From contig JACPVY010000269.1 of NCBI GenBank assembly GCA_016197345.1, forward strand, positions 1 to 6,397: 6,397 nucleotides of DNA, written 5' to 3'. Source of the stretch: Burkholderiales bacterium (GTDB lineage: Bacteria > Pseudomonadota > Gammaproteobacteria > Burkholderiales > Burkholderiaceae_D). Of the stretch, positions 1-5,573 are shown piece by piece. The notes beneath the pieces were generated by a model. The model did not search any database. It was not told the DNA's origin and saw only the letters and a list, made by a program, of their open reading frames with translations. Both the position numbers and the translations under genes were made by a program. Position 1 is the stretch's first letter. Each line of letters begins with the position of its first letter.

Positions 1-1246
1 CATGCCATGGGTAGCCTAGCGTGCGCATGCGGGAATTTTCCGTTGGCCGATATTTGCCGCTAGTGCAATATTGCGCGCCTTGGAACGCACCTACTGTCCC
101 ATTTGGATAATTACCGGCTGCGGTAGGGACGGCAGTGCTAGCGGCGATATAGCTATTCCATTTCACGCTACGGGTGCCGTTTTTCGAAACATCGCCTTCA
201 GATGGTTCGCTGCTCAAATCGCAGGTGCCGTAATCGTATTCATCCGCCAATTTAAATGCGGTGTGGCCGATTTCATGCAAGGCGATTTCAGTCGATTGTG
301 CATGCATCGAGAGCGTCGCCACACCACCACCTGAACCCCCGTAGCGGGTCGAATTAGAAATCACGATGATGACATCGCGTGCATCCGCCGCTAGCACCGA
401 ACCGACGATATTGCGCACCTTGGTTTCATTCACGCACAGCAGGCGGTCGATGTTGTAGCAATTGAAATTGCCATCCATCGCGGTGTCTTTGTAGATGCCC
501 TTATCCGGTTCATCAACGCCGGATTGGTTACTGGCGACATCGACCCGATGCACATTCATCGAACTACGATTGGCGGCAAACAAAGGATCGGCCATAAAGC
601 CATCGATCACTTTTTTCGCGTCGGCATGCCATTTGTCCATTTCAGCCGCGGTATAGCCATCGCCGACAAAAACATAATCCATGTGATTGGAAGAAGGGCC
701 GTTATTGATGATGGTGGTGGCGGTGGCTTTGGTGGCGAGCGTCGCCAAACTGGCGCGGCTGCGGCTCAAGAGGCTTTGCAAGGCATTGCGATCATATTTG
801 ACCAAGGCGGTGTTGCTGCTAGCAAAGCCTTTGCTGGTGACGGTAGGCAGCACTTCGACCGAGGCGATATTGCTGCTAAATGGTAGCGAGACTTCAAATG
901 CGCCCTCGGTTTTACGCACCGTTTCGGCATGGGCGATTTGGCCGTTTTTGGGATCAAATGTCTCGATTTGGAATTGGCTGCCGTTGTTGATCAAGGTTTC
1001 ATGCACGACATTGCCTTTGCTATCGCGCGCTACCACGCGCCAGTGTTGGCCGTTGGCGTGCTCTGGTAGCGAAGGTGAAACCGCAAAGTCGCCCACCTCG
1101 GCATGGATAGGGGAAAAAGTCAGCCCGCTTTTGCCTTCGCTATAGCTCAAACGCAGAGAAATATTTTCTGCTTGTGCCAGACTCGCCAAACTTGCTTGGC
1201 CAGCCAGTGCGGCCAGAACCAACATGGATATTTTTAAAATTTTCAT
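1..1246 (-). CDS. Secreted M64-family zinc metallopeptidase, 3' end beyond the window (partial)
   Basis: Reading the minus strand from ATG at 1246 gives an open frame of 415 codons with no stop before the window edge, so the C-terminus is missing. Residues 1 to about 27 form a signal peptide (MKILK, then a hydrophobic Ala/Leu stretch ending AQA before ENISL), so export is expected. Residues about 28-175 look like a beta-rich N-terminal region. The catalytic domain begins near residue 189 with DYVFVGDGYT and continues through a YGGSGG segment to HEIGHTAFKLADEY at 324-337. His324 and His328 are zinc ligands and Glu325 the catalytic base; Asp335 is the likely third ligand. Four cysteines (263, 271, 342, 394) may form disulfides outside the cytoplasm. 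The final YRPTENSRMRTLGYPW is typical of the end of an M64 domain, so little of that domain is lost. The family includes bacterial IgA-cleaving peptidases, but the substrate here cannot be told. The ribosome binding site is weak (GAAAGA). It is divergent from the flagellar operon and has no evident functional link to it. Confidence 0.88.
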   Translation of the reverse strand, partial: MKILKISMLVLAALAGQASLASLAQAENISLRLSYSEGKSGLTFSPIHAEVGDFAVSPSLPEHANGQHWRVVARDSKGNVVHETLINNGSQFQIETFDPKNGQIAHAETVRKTEGAFEVSLPFSSNIASVEVLPTVTSKGFASSNTALVKYDRNALQSLLSRSRASLATLATKATATTIINNGPSSNHMDYVFVGDGYTAAEMDKWHADAKKVIDGFMADPLFAANRSSMNVHRVDVASNQSGVDEPDKGIYKDTAMDGNFNCYNIDRLLCVNETKVRNIVGSVLAADARDVIIVISNSTRYGGSGGGVATLSMHAQSTEIALHEIGHTAFKLADEYDYGTCDLSSEPSEGDVSKNGTRSVKWNSYIAASTAVPTAAGNYPNGTVGAFQGAQYCTSGKYRPTENSRMRTLGYPWH

Positions 1247-1352
1247 ACAGTCTTTCGGAGTGGGTAAGGAGGTGGTGGGAATCGCGTGAGACTTGATGCG
1301 AGCAGGTCTGACGCGAGGCTTGCTATAAAAACAGTATCAAAACAGCAACGAA

Positions 1353-1361
1353 ATCATAGCA
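1353..1361 (-). promoter_or_regulatory. Possible extended -10 promoter of the M64 peptidase gene
   Basis: On the minus strand the sequence TGCTATGAT matches an extended -10 element (TG, one base, TATGAT). It lies about 107 nt upstream of the peptidase ATG at 1246 and next to AT-rich DNA. No good -35 hexamer is found at 17 or 18 nt spacing, which extended -10 promoters can tolerate. Transcription would start near 1346 and leave a leader of about 100 nt. This is a sequence match only. Confidence 0.3.
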
Positions 1362-1788
1362 TGTCCCTCACAAAAATATAAAATTTTTAATTTGTGGTTT
1401 TGGGAAATTTTATTTTTTAGGGAAGGGGTATTTGCCAAACATATTTTCAATATATTTAAATATCCAAATTTAATTCAATAGCATTGCTAATAAAGCATTC
1501 TCTTTTTCATGGCTAAGATCGGCTTTGACTGGCGTGATGCCGCAAGCAGCTTGCTGAATTAGGCATAGCTGGGAAAAGTGATGAAATTCTCGCCATACCA
1601 AGCGCCCTATGTTGTTTAGCGCGCAGACAAACACATTGGCAATTGTTCAAACCAAGCTCGCTTGCCGCCGCAGGCACCAGTGATGAAATGTGGCAAAACG
1701 GAATATGCGGGTTGTTTCTGTCCTTGTTCTCACGATCAGTTGCGTTCGCCCTGACCAATAATCGAGGCTAAGAATTGTCATGAATGCT

Positions 1789-1811
1789 GTGCGGCGCATT
1801 TTGCGCCACAC
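1789..1811 (+). other. GC-rich hairpin in the flhF leader
   Basis: GGCGCA at 1793-1798 pairs perfectly with TGCGCC at 1802-1807 around a TTT loop. After a C/A mismatch the stem continues as GTG (1789-1791) with CAC (1809-1811). No T-run follows, so it does not look like an intrinsic terminator. It ends 17 nt before the Shine-Dalgarno sequence of the mini-ORF at 1840, so it could fold in the mRNA leader and affect translation or stability. A role is inferred only from position. Confidence 0.4.
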
Positions 1812-1839
1812 CATGCGGAGTAGGTGACAGGAGATCGAG

Positions 1840-1935
1840 ATGCCCAAGCAAAACTTCACTCGTCGCGAAACGGATAGCCGATCTGCTCGGTGCGCACTGC
1901 ATTTGCTTTGCCTGACTGGTTGGAGGCCAGCATGA
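1840..1935 (+). CDS. Possible 31-residue leader peptide translationally coupled to flhF
   Basis: An ATG at 1840 is preceded by AGGAG at 1829-1833, six bases away, which is ideal spacing. The frame runs 31 codons (beginning MPKQNFTRRETDS, ending CLTGWRPA) and stops with TGA at 1933-1935. That stop overlaps the flhF start codon as ATGA at 1932-1935, the classic arrangement for translational coupling. The product is basic, with five arginines and two cysteines; it has no recognisable domain and is not the C-terminus of FlhA as far as I can see. The strong ribosome binding site and exact ATGA overlap argue for translation. The short length and lack of homology argue against a functional protein. 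It could serve as a leader controlling flhF, or the match could be chance. Confidence 0.35.
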   Translation: MPKQNFTRRETDSRSARCALHLLCLTGWRPA

Positions 1936-3581
1936 ACGTAAAAAAATTCACAGCCAGCACGGCACGCGAAGCGCTACGCAAAGTGCGCGAAGCGCTAGGC
2001 CCGGATGCGGTCATTTTGTCGAATCGCGCTTTGGAAAATGGGGTGGAAATCTTGGCGCTGGCCAATGAAGATATCTCTTCTTTAGCTGCGCCAACGGTGC
2101 AAGATATGCCCGAGCCCGATTTGAGCCATCTTAATCAAGCACCCGTTGCGCGGCGCATGGCTGGTGGTGGCGTGGGCATCGCGAATTCACCCCCCGTGGC
2201 GAGCATGGCGGAGTCCTTGGAAATGGCACGGCGGGCGCAGGCGCAGCAAGCCAATGACATGAGCCAGCATGGTTATGGCGGCAATTACGCCGGACATAGC
2301 TATGCGCCAGAGAGCGATCACCACTGGCAAGACGACACGGTGCTGCTGCGTAGCGTTGAGCGTACACCTGAGCGCCAACCAGAGCGTATGCAAGAAAGAA
2401 TGCAAGAACGGGCGCAGGAACGTATCCCTGAGCGTATCCAAGAACGCATGCCAGAGCGTGCCCCTGAGCGTGGTGCAGAGCGCAGCCGGGCTAGCCTGCA
2501 AGAACGCGTTGCTAGCCCACGCTATGACGGGGCATCGGCAATGCCTGAGCGCCGTAGCGAAGTGCAGCCCGCGCAAGCAGCGCAAGCGCGACAAAACAAT
2601 CAGCGCGCCATGCCAAGTGAGATGATGGAGATGATGCAAGAGATTCGGGCGATGCGCGGCATGATGGAAACGCAATTGGCAGAACTCGCTTGGCATTCGA
2701 CGCAAAAACGCGAACCGCAAAAAGCCCATGTCTTGCGTGAATTGCTCGCCGCCGGTTTTAGCCCGAGCTTGTCACGCTATCTGACCGAAAAATTACCCGT
2801 CGTCAAAGATGAAGCCGAAGGCATGCGCTGGATGCGCACCGTGCTAGAGCGCAACATCATGACGATGAAAAATGAAAATGAAGTGCTGGAAAAAGGCGGT
2901 GTGTTTGCCCTCGTTGGCCCAACTGGCGTCGGTAAAACCACCTCCACCGCAAAATTGGCGGCGCGTTGCGTGATGCGGCATGGCACGGAAAAACTAGCCT
3001 TGATCACGACCGATGGCTATCGTATCGGCGGCCATGAGCAACTGCGTATTTATGGCAAGATTTTGGGTGTAATGGTGCATTCCGTGAAAGACGAAGCCGA
3101 CTTGCGTATTGCATTGCGCGAGTTGCGCGGCAAGCATACGGTCTTGATTGATACCATCGGTGTAAGTCAACGCGATCAAATGGTGCAAGAGCAAGTCGCC
3201 ATGTTATCGGGCGCAGGGGCCGATGTGCAGCGCTTGCTGTGCTTAAACGCAACATCGACTGGCGAAACTTTGCACGAAGTGGTGCGCGCCTATCAAGGCA
3301 ATGGGCTAGCGGGTTGCATCATGACCAAACTGGATGAAGCGGCCACCATCGGCAACGTACTGGACGTCGTGGTGCGGCAAAAACTGAATCTGTTTTACTT
3401 ATCAAATGGCCAACGCGTGCCAGAAGATTTGCACTTAGCCGAACGCGGCTATTTGATCGACCGTGCTTTCCGCACCCAGCGCGAAAGCTCTGCCTTCACG
3501 TATCAAGACGCTGAATTGCCATTGATTATGGCCAATAGCAAAACCAACGATACTTCTTTGCGCGAGGTGCATCTTGGCTAA
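1932..3581 (+). CDS. flhF: Flagellar biosynthesis GTPase FlhF
   Basis: FlhF is the third SRP-type GTPase beside Ffh and FtsY. It acts at the cell pole to place the flagellum and recruit early basal-body parts. The protein is 549 residues from ATG at 1932, chosen because MNVKKFTASTAREALRKVRE is the usual FlhF N-terminus and GGAGG lies at 1922-1926. A GTG at 1890 would add 14 residues but has no ribosome binding site. Residues 1 to about 60 form the B domain. A long variable linker follows, with an ERxP/Q repeat at 143-186 and a Met-rich segment from 227. The N and G domains occupy about 265-520: G1 GPTGVGKTT at 329-337, TTDGYRIGGHEQLRIYG after it, G3 DTIG at 407-410, G4 TKLD at 465-468, and SNGQRVPEDL at 491-500. 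All nucleotide-binding motifs are intact, so it should be active. Length is at the upper end for the family because of the linker. Its stop overlaps the next gene by 8 nt. Confidence 0.96.
   Translation: MNVKKFTASTAREALRKVREALGPDAVILSNRALENGVEILALANEDISSLAAPTVQDMPEPDLSHLNQAPVARRMAGGGVGIANSPPVASMAESLEMARRAQAQQANDMSQHGYGGNYAGHSYAPESDHHWQDDTVLLRSVERTPERQPERMQERMQERAQERIPERIQERMPERAPERGAERSRASLQERVASPRYDGASAMPERRSEVQPAQAAQARQNNQRAMPSEMMEMMQEIRAMRGMMETQLAELAWHSTQKREPQKAHVLRELLAAGFSPSLSRYLTEKLPVVKDEAEGMRWMRTVLERNIMTMKNENEVLEKGGVFALVGPTGVGKTTSTAKLAARCVMRHGTEKLALITTDGYRIGGHEQLRIYGKILGVMVHSVKDEADLRIALRELRGKHTVLIDTIGVSQRDQMVQEQVAMLSGAGADVQRLLCLNATSTGETLHEVVRAYQGNGLAGCIMTKLDEAATIGNVLDVVVRQKLNLFYLSNGQRVPEDLHLAERGYLIDRAFRTQRESSAFTYQDAELPLIMANSKTNDTSLREVHLG
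2358..2489 (+). repeat. Eleven tandem 12-bp units encoding ERxx in FlhF
   Basis: Eleven consecutive in-frame 12-bp units encode the tetrapeptide Glu-Arg-X-Pro/Gln (ERTP, ERQP, ERMQ, ERMQ, ERAQ, ERIP, ERIQ, ERMP, ERAP, ERGA, ERSR) at FlhF residues 143-186. The glutamate-arginine pair is kept in every unit, while its codons vary (GAG/GAA and CGT/CGC/CGG/AGA). This points to selection on the protein or to an old expansion. The repeat lies in the disordered linker between the B domain and the NG GTPase. Confidence 0.9.
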
Positions 3582-4092
3582 TTTTGACTTTGATCAGGCT
3601 GAAGGCCTGCGCCGCATGTTGGCTGGCGCTAAGCCTCGTATCGTCACTTTTCACCCGGATAATGCCTTTCCGGTACCGGCGATGGCGGCAAATGATATTG
3701 TGATTCAAGTCTCTAGCAGTGCAATTTCGATCAAGGCGGCGTATAGTCTGATCAAACGAATGAGTTTGGAACTGGGACGGCGGCCTTTTGGATTATTGGT
3801 GACAGGTGCAAATGAAGCTGAAGCCCGCGTGGTTTACGCTAATATGGCGCAGGCAACGAGTCGCTATCTGGCCGTCAACCTCAGTTCCATGGGCTCGGTG
3901 CCAATGGACGAGTTTGTCACTAAGGCAGCGCGTTTGGGACGGGCGGTGATTGACGCCTATCCACTGGCAGGGGCATCGGTCGCATATCGCCGCTTGGCAG
4001 GTCGTTTGAGCTTATCCAGTTCGGTCGGTACAAAGCGTAGCTATGGATCACAAAATTGGCACAACCAACAAAGCAGCCATGTTGGAACTTGA
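3574..4092 (+). CDS. flhG: Short FlhG/FleN-like protein lacking the ATPase core
   Basis: The 172-residue product begins like FlhG (FleN, YlxH), the MinD-type ATPase that works with FlhF to control flagellar number. DQAEGLRRML at 7-16 matches the conserved N-terminal DQAxxLR helix that stimulates the FlhF GTPase in studied bacteria, and PRIVTF at 21-26 matches the first strand. At that point FlhG normally has the Walker A loop KGGVGKT, but the sequence jumps to the second half. NDIVIQVSSS at 40-49 fits the strand with the PEPT motif, AYSLIKRM at 56-63 fits AYALIK, and the rest follows FlhG to about residue 145 (EAEARVVYANM, SMGSVPMDE). Family members are about 260-300 residues, so roughly 100 are missing internally. 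The last 25 residues are polar, and no clear amphipathic membrane helix is seen. The start is TTG at 3574 with GAGG at 3564-3567, and it overlaps the end of flhF by 8 nt, which implies coupling. It may activate FlhF without ATP-dependent dimerisation. Confidence 0.8.
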   Translation: MANFDFDQAEGLRRMLAGAKPRIVTFHPDNAFPVPAMAANDIVIQVSSSAISIKAAYSLIKRMSLELGRRPFGLLVTGANEAEARVVYANMAQATSRYLAVNLSSMGSVPMDEFVTKAARLGRAVIDAYPLAGASVAYRRLAGRLSLSSSVGTKRSYGSQNWHNQQSSHVGT

Positions 4093-4110
4093 TAACCATG
4101 ACCAAATAAC

Positions 4111-4842
4111 ATGTATACGGCTAAAGGCAAATCGGATAAAGACCACCTGCTTGAGATGCATGCCCCGCTAGTGAAAAAATTGGCGCATCACATGAAGGCC
4201 AAATTGCCGCCCAGTGTCGAAGTTGACGATCTGGTGCAGGCTGGGATGATAGGCCTGCTCGATGCGATCAGCCGCTATGAAGAGACGCACGGTGCGCAAT
4301 TTGAAACCTATGCCGTGTTGCGCATTCGTGGCGCAATGTTGGATGAATTGCGCAATAGCGATTGGTTGCCGCGTTCGATCCGGCAAAATATGCGCAAAAT
4401 CGAAGAGGCAATGAACACCCTACAACAACGCCTAGGCCATCCACCGACAGAGTCTGAAGTGGCCAAATTGCTCAAATTATCCCTCTCTGAATATCAAGAA
4501 ATGTTGGGCGATAGCGGCGGTCATCAACTGGTGTACTACGAAGATTTCCACGACCACGAAGGCAATGACAATTTCCTTGATCGCCATTTTGTCGATGAAG
4601 GCAGCGATCCGCTACAGAGTCTATTGCAAGACGATTTCCGCCACGCCGTGATCCAAGCGATTGACGCACTCCCCGAGCGAGAGAAATTGTTGATGGGCTT
4701 GTATTACGAACAAGAATTAAACCTGAAAGAAATTGGTGCCGTGATGGGGGTTTCTGAATCCCGCGTCAGTCAATTGCACACACAAGCGGTGGCGCGGCTG
4801 CGCGCTGCGTTACGGGAGCAAACGTGGACTGGGGGAGTGTAG
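4111..4842 (+). CDS. fliA: Flagellar sigma factor FliA (sigma 28)
   Basis: FliA directs RNA polymerase to late flagellar promoters (filament, stator and chemotaxis genes) and is held inactive by FlgM until the hook is complete. The 243 residues match the usual family length of about 236-247. Region 2 spans about 14-85, with VDDLVQAGMIGLLDAISRYE at 38-57 (core binding) and FETYAVLRIRGAMLDELR at 64-81 (-10 recognition and melting). WLPRSIRQN at 85-93 begins region 3, which runs to about 135. Region 4 spans about 180-234, with the helix-turn-helix LNLKEIGAVMGVSESRVSQL at 203-222 for -35 recognition. ATG at 4111 is the first possible start because in-frame stops lie just upstream. No good Shine-Dalgarno precedes it, so translation may depend on coupling to the flhG-like gene ending 18 nt before. 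A fliA directly after flhF-flhG is the common order in polar flagellates. Its end overlaps motC by 19 nt. Confidence 0.96.
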   Translation: MYTAKGKSDKDHLLEMHAPLVKKLAHHMKAKLPPSVEVDDLVQAGMIGLLDAISRYEETHGAQFETYAVLRIRGAMLDELRNSDWLPRSIRQNMRKIEEAMNTLQQRLGHPPTESEVAKLLKLSLSEYQEMLGDSGGHQLVYYEDFHDHEGNDNFLDRHFVDEGSDPLQSLLQDDFRHAVIQAIDALPEREKLLMGLYYEQELNLKEIGAVMGVSESRVSQLHTQAVARLRAALREQTWTGGV

Positions 4843-5564
4843 CGGGTTTGCTGCTGGCCTTGCTCGGCGTCTTGCTTGGGCAAATGTTGGAAGGCGGCAA
4901 ACTCAGCGCACTATTACAACCCACAGCGGCTTTGATTGTCGTTGGCGGCACCTTTGGCGCGGTACTCTTGCAAAGCCGGGTCGCTAGCGTTCGCCGCGGT
5001 CTAGCCATGCTGAACTGGGTGTTTCGTCCCCCGCTTGATCGGAGCGCAAATGTGGCGCAAGAACTCACGCAATGGAGTTTAGTCGCACGGCGCGAAGGCT
5101 TGCTCAGCTTGGAGCGCTATATCAAACTCAGTAGCGATGCCTTCACTGCAAAAGGCTTACGCTTACTGGTCGATGGCGTCGCCCCACAAAAACTGCGCGA
5201 CATCTTAGAAAGCGACATCAATCTGTACGAACAAGAAATGCGGCAAGCCGTGCGGGTATGGGAAGCGGCGGGTGGTTATGCGCCGACGCTAGGGATCTTG
5301 GGTGCGGTCCTAGGGTTGATCCACGTCATGGGCAATCTGTCCGATCCCAGCAAGCTAGGGGCTGGCATTGCAGTGGCATTTGTTGCCACCATTTACGGCG
5401 TCGGCTTAGCGAATCTGGTCTTCATTCCTATCGGCGTCAAACTGAAAAATATCGTCGTGCGCGAAGTCAATTTACGCGAAATGATGGCAGCGAGTTTTGT
5501 CGATATCGCCAGTGGTGATAGCACCCGTGTGATAGAAGAACGCATGATCACCGCCAAACACTAG
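4824..5564 (+). CDS. motC: Flagellar stator subunit MotC (MotA/ExbB family)
   Basis: This is the MotA-type partner of the stator, which couples proton flow to rotation by contacting FliG. The 246 residues show four membrane segments at about 5-21, 33-50, 150-171 and 184-206, with a large cytoplasmic loop between the second and third. The loop contains ARREGLLSLE (88-97), which carries the charged residues equivalent to those of MotA that contact FliG. Pro154 in YAPTLGILGAVLGLIHVMGN and Pro202 in FIPIG correspond to the two conserved prolines of the family. LEGGKLSALLQPTAALIVVGGT near the N-terminus and SKLGAGIAVAFVATIYGVG are closest to Pseudomonas MotC rather than to E. coli MotA. The GTG start at 4824 lies inside fliA (19-nt overlap), with GGGAG at 4814-4818 as the ribosome binding site. 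Overlap with a sigma factor gene implies tight translational coupling. MotD follows after 9 nt. Confidence 0.94.
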   Translation: MDWGSVAGLLLALLGVLLGQMLEGGKLSALLQPTAALIVVGGTFGAVLLQSRVASVRRGLAMLNWVFRPPLDRSANVAQELTQWSLVARREGLLSLERYIKLSSDAFTAKGLRLLVDGVAPQKLRDILESDINLYEQEMRQAVRVWEAAGGYAPTLGILGAVLGLIHVMGNLSDPSKLGAGIAVAFVATIYGVGLANLVFIPIGVKLKNIVVREVNLREMMAASFVDIASGDSTRVIEERMITAKH

Positions 5565-5573
5565 GGGCTAGCG

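Larger units (their letters stand above)
1247..1828. other. Long divergent intergenic region, no convincing gene
   Basis: This stretch separates the divergent peptidase and flhF transcription units. Positions about 1320-1505 are strongly AT-rich, with runs such as AAAAATATAAAATTTTTAA and a palindromic TATTTAAATA near 1453, and probably carry promoters for one or both sides. Positions about 1505-1780 have ordinary base composition, but all frames are broken into short pieces without recognisable motifs. A small GCAAG/CTTGC hairpin with a 3-nt loop lies at 1542-1554. I found no convincing sigma-54 (GG-N10-GC), sigma-28 or paired sigma-70 promoter for flhF. The part from 1505 could be a transcribed leader or the remains of a decayed gene. 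Confidence 0.5.

Noticed and set aside
71..1145. Plus-strand open frames across the M64 gene
   Set aside because: They are shadows of the minus-strand peptidase, which carries the signal peptide and active-site motif.
1491..1518. Possible sigma-28 promoter, TAAAGCAT and GGCTAAGA with a 12-nt spacer
   Set aside because: Only about half of the -10 positions match GCCGATAA and the spacer is one base too long, so it is no better than chance.
1529..1547. Possible sigma-54 promoter, TGGCGTGATGCCGC
   Set aside because: The spacing between the GG and GC elements is 9 instead of 10, and the rest of the consensus is poor.
1513..1859. Two minus-strand open frames of 81 and 70 codons in the intergenic region
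   Set aside because: They overlap each other, lack ribosome binding sites and show no recognisable motif or coherent protein composition.
1890..1931. Upstream GTG start for flhF adding 14 residues
   Set aside because: It has no ribosome binding site, while ATG 1932 has GGAGG at proper spacing and gives the standard FlhF N-terminus MNVKKF.
2187..2729. 180-codon minus-strand open frame antisense to flhF
   Set aside because: It is a shadow of the repeat and Arg-rich linker of flhF, with a low-complexity composition rich in Leu, His, Arg and Cys.
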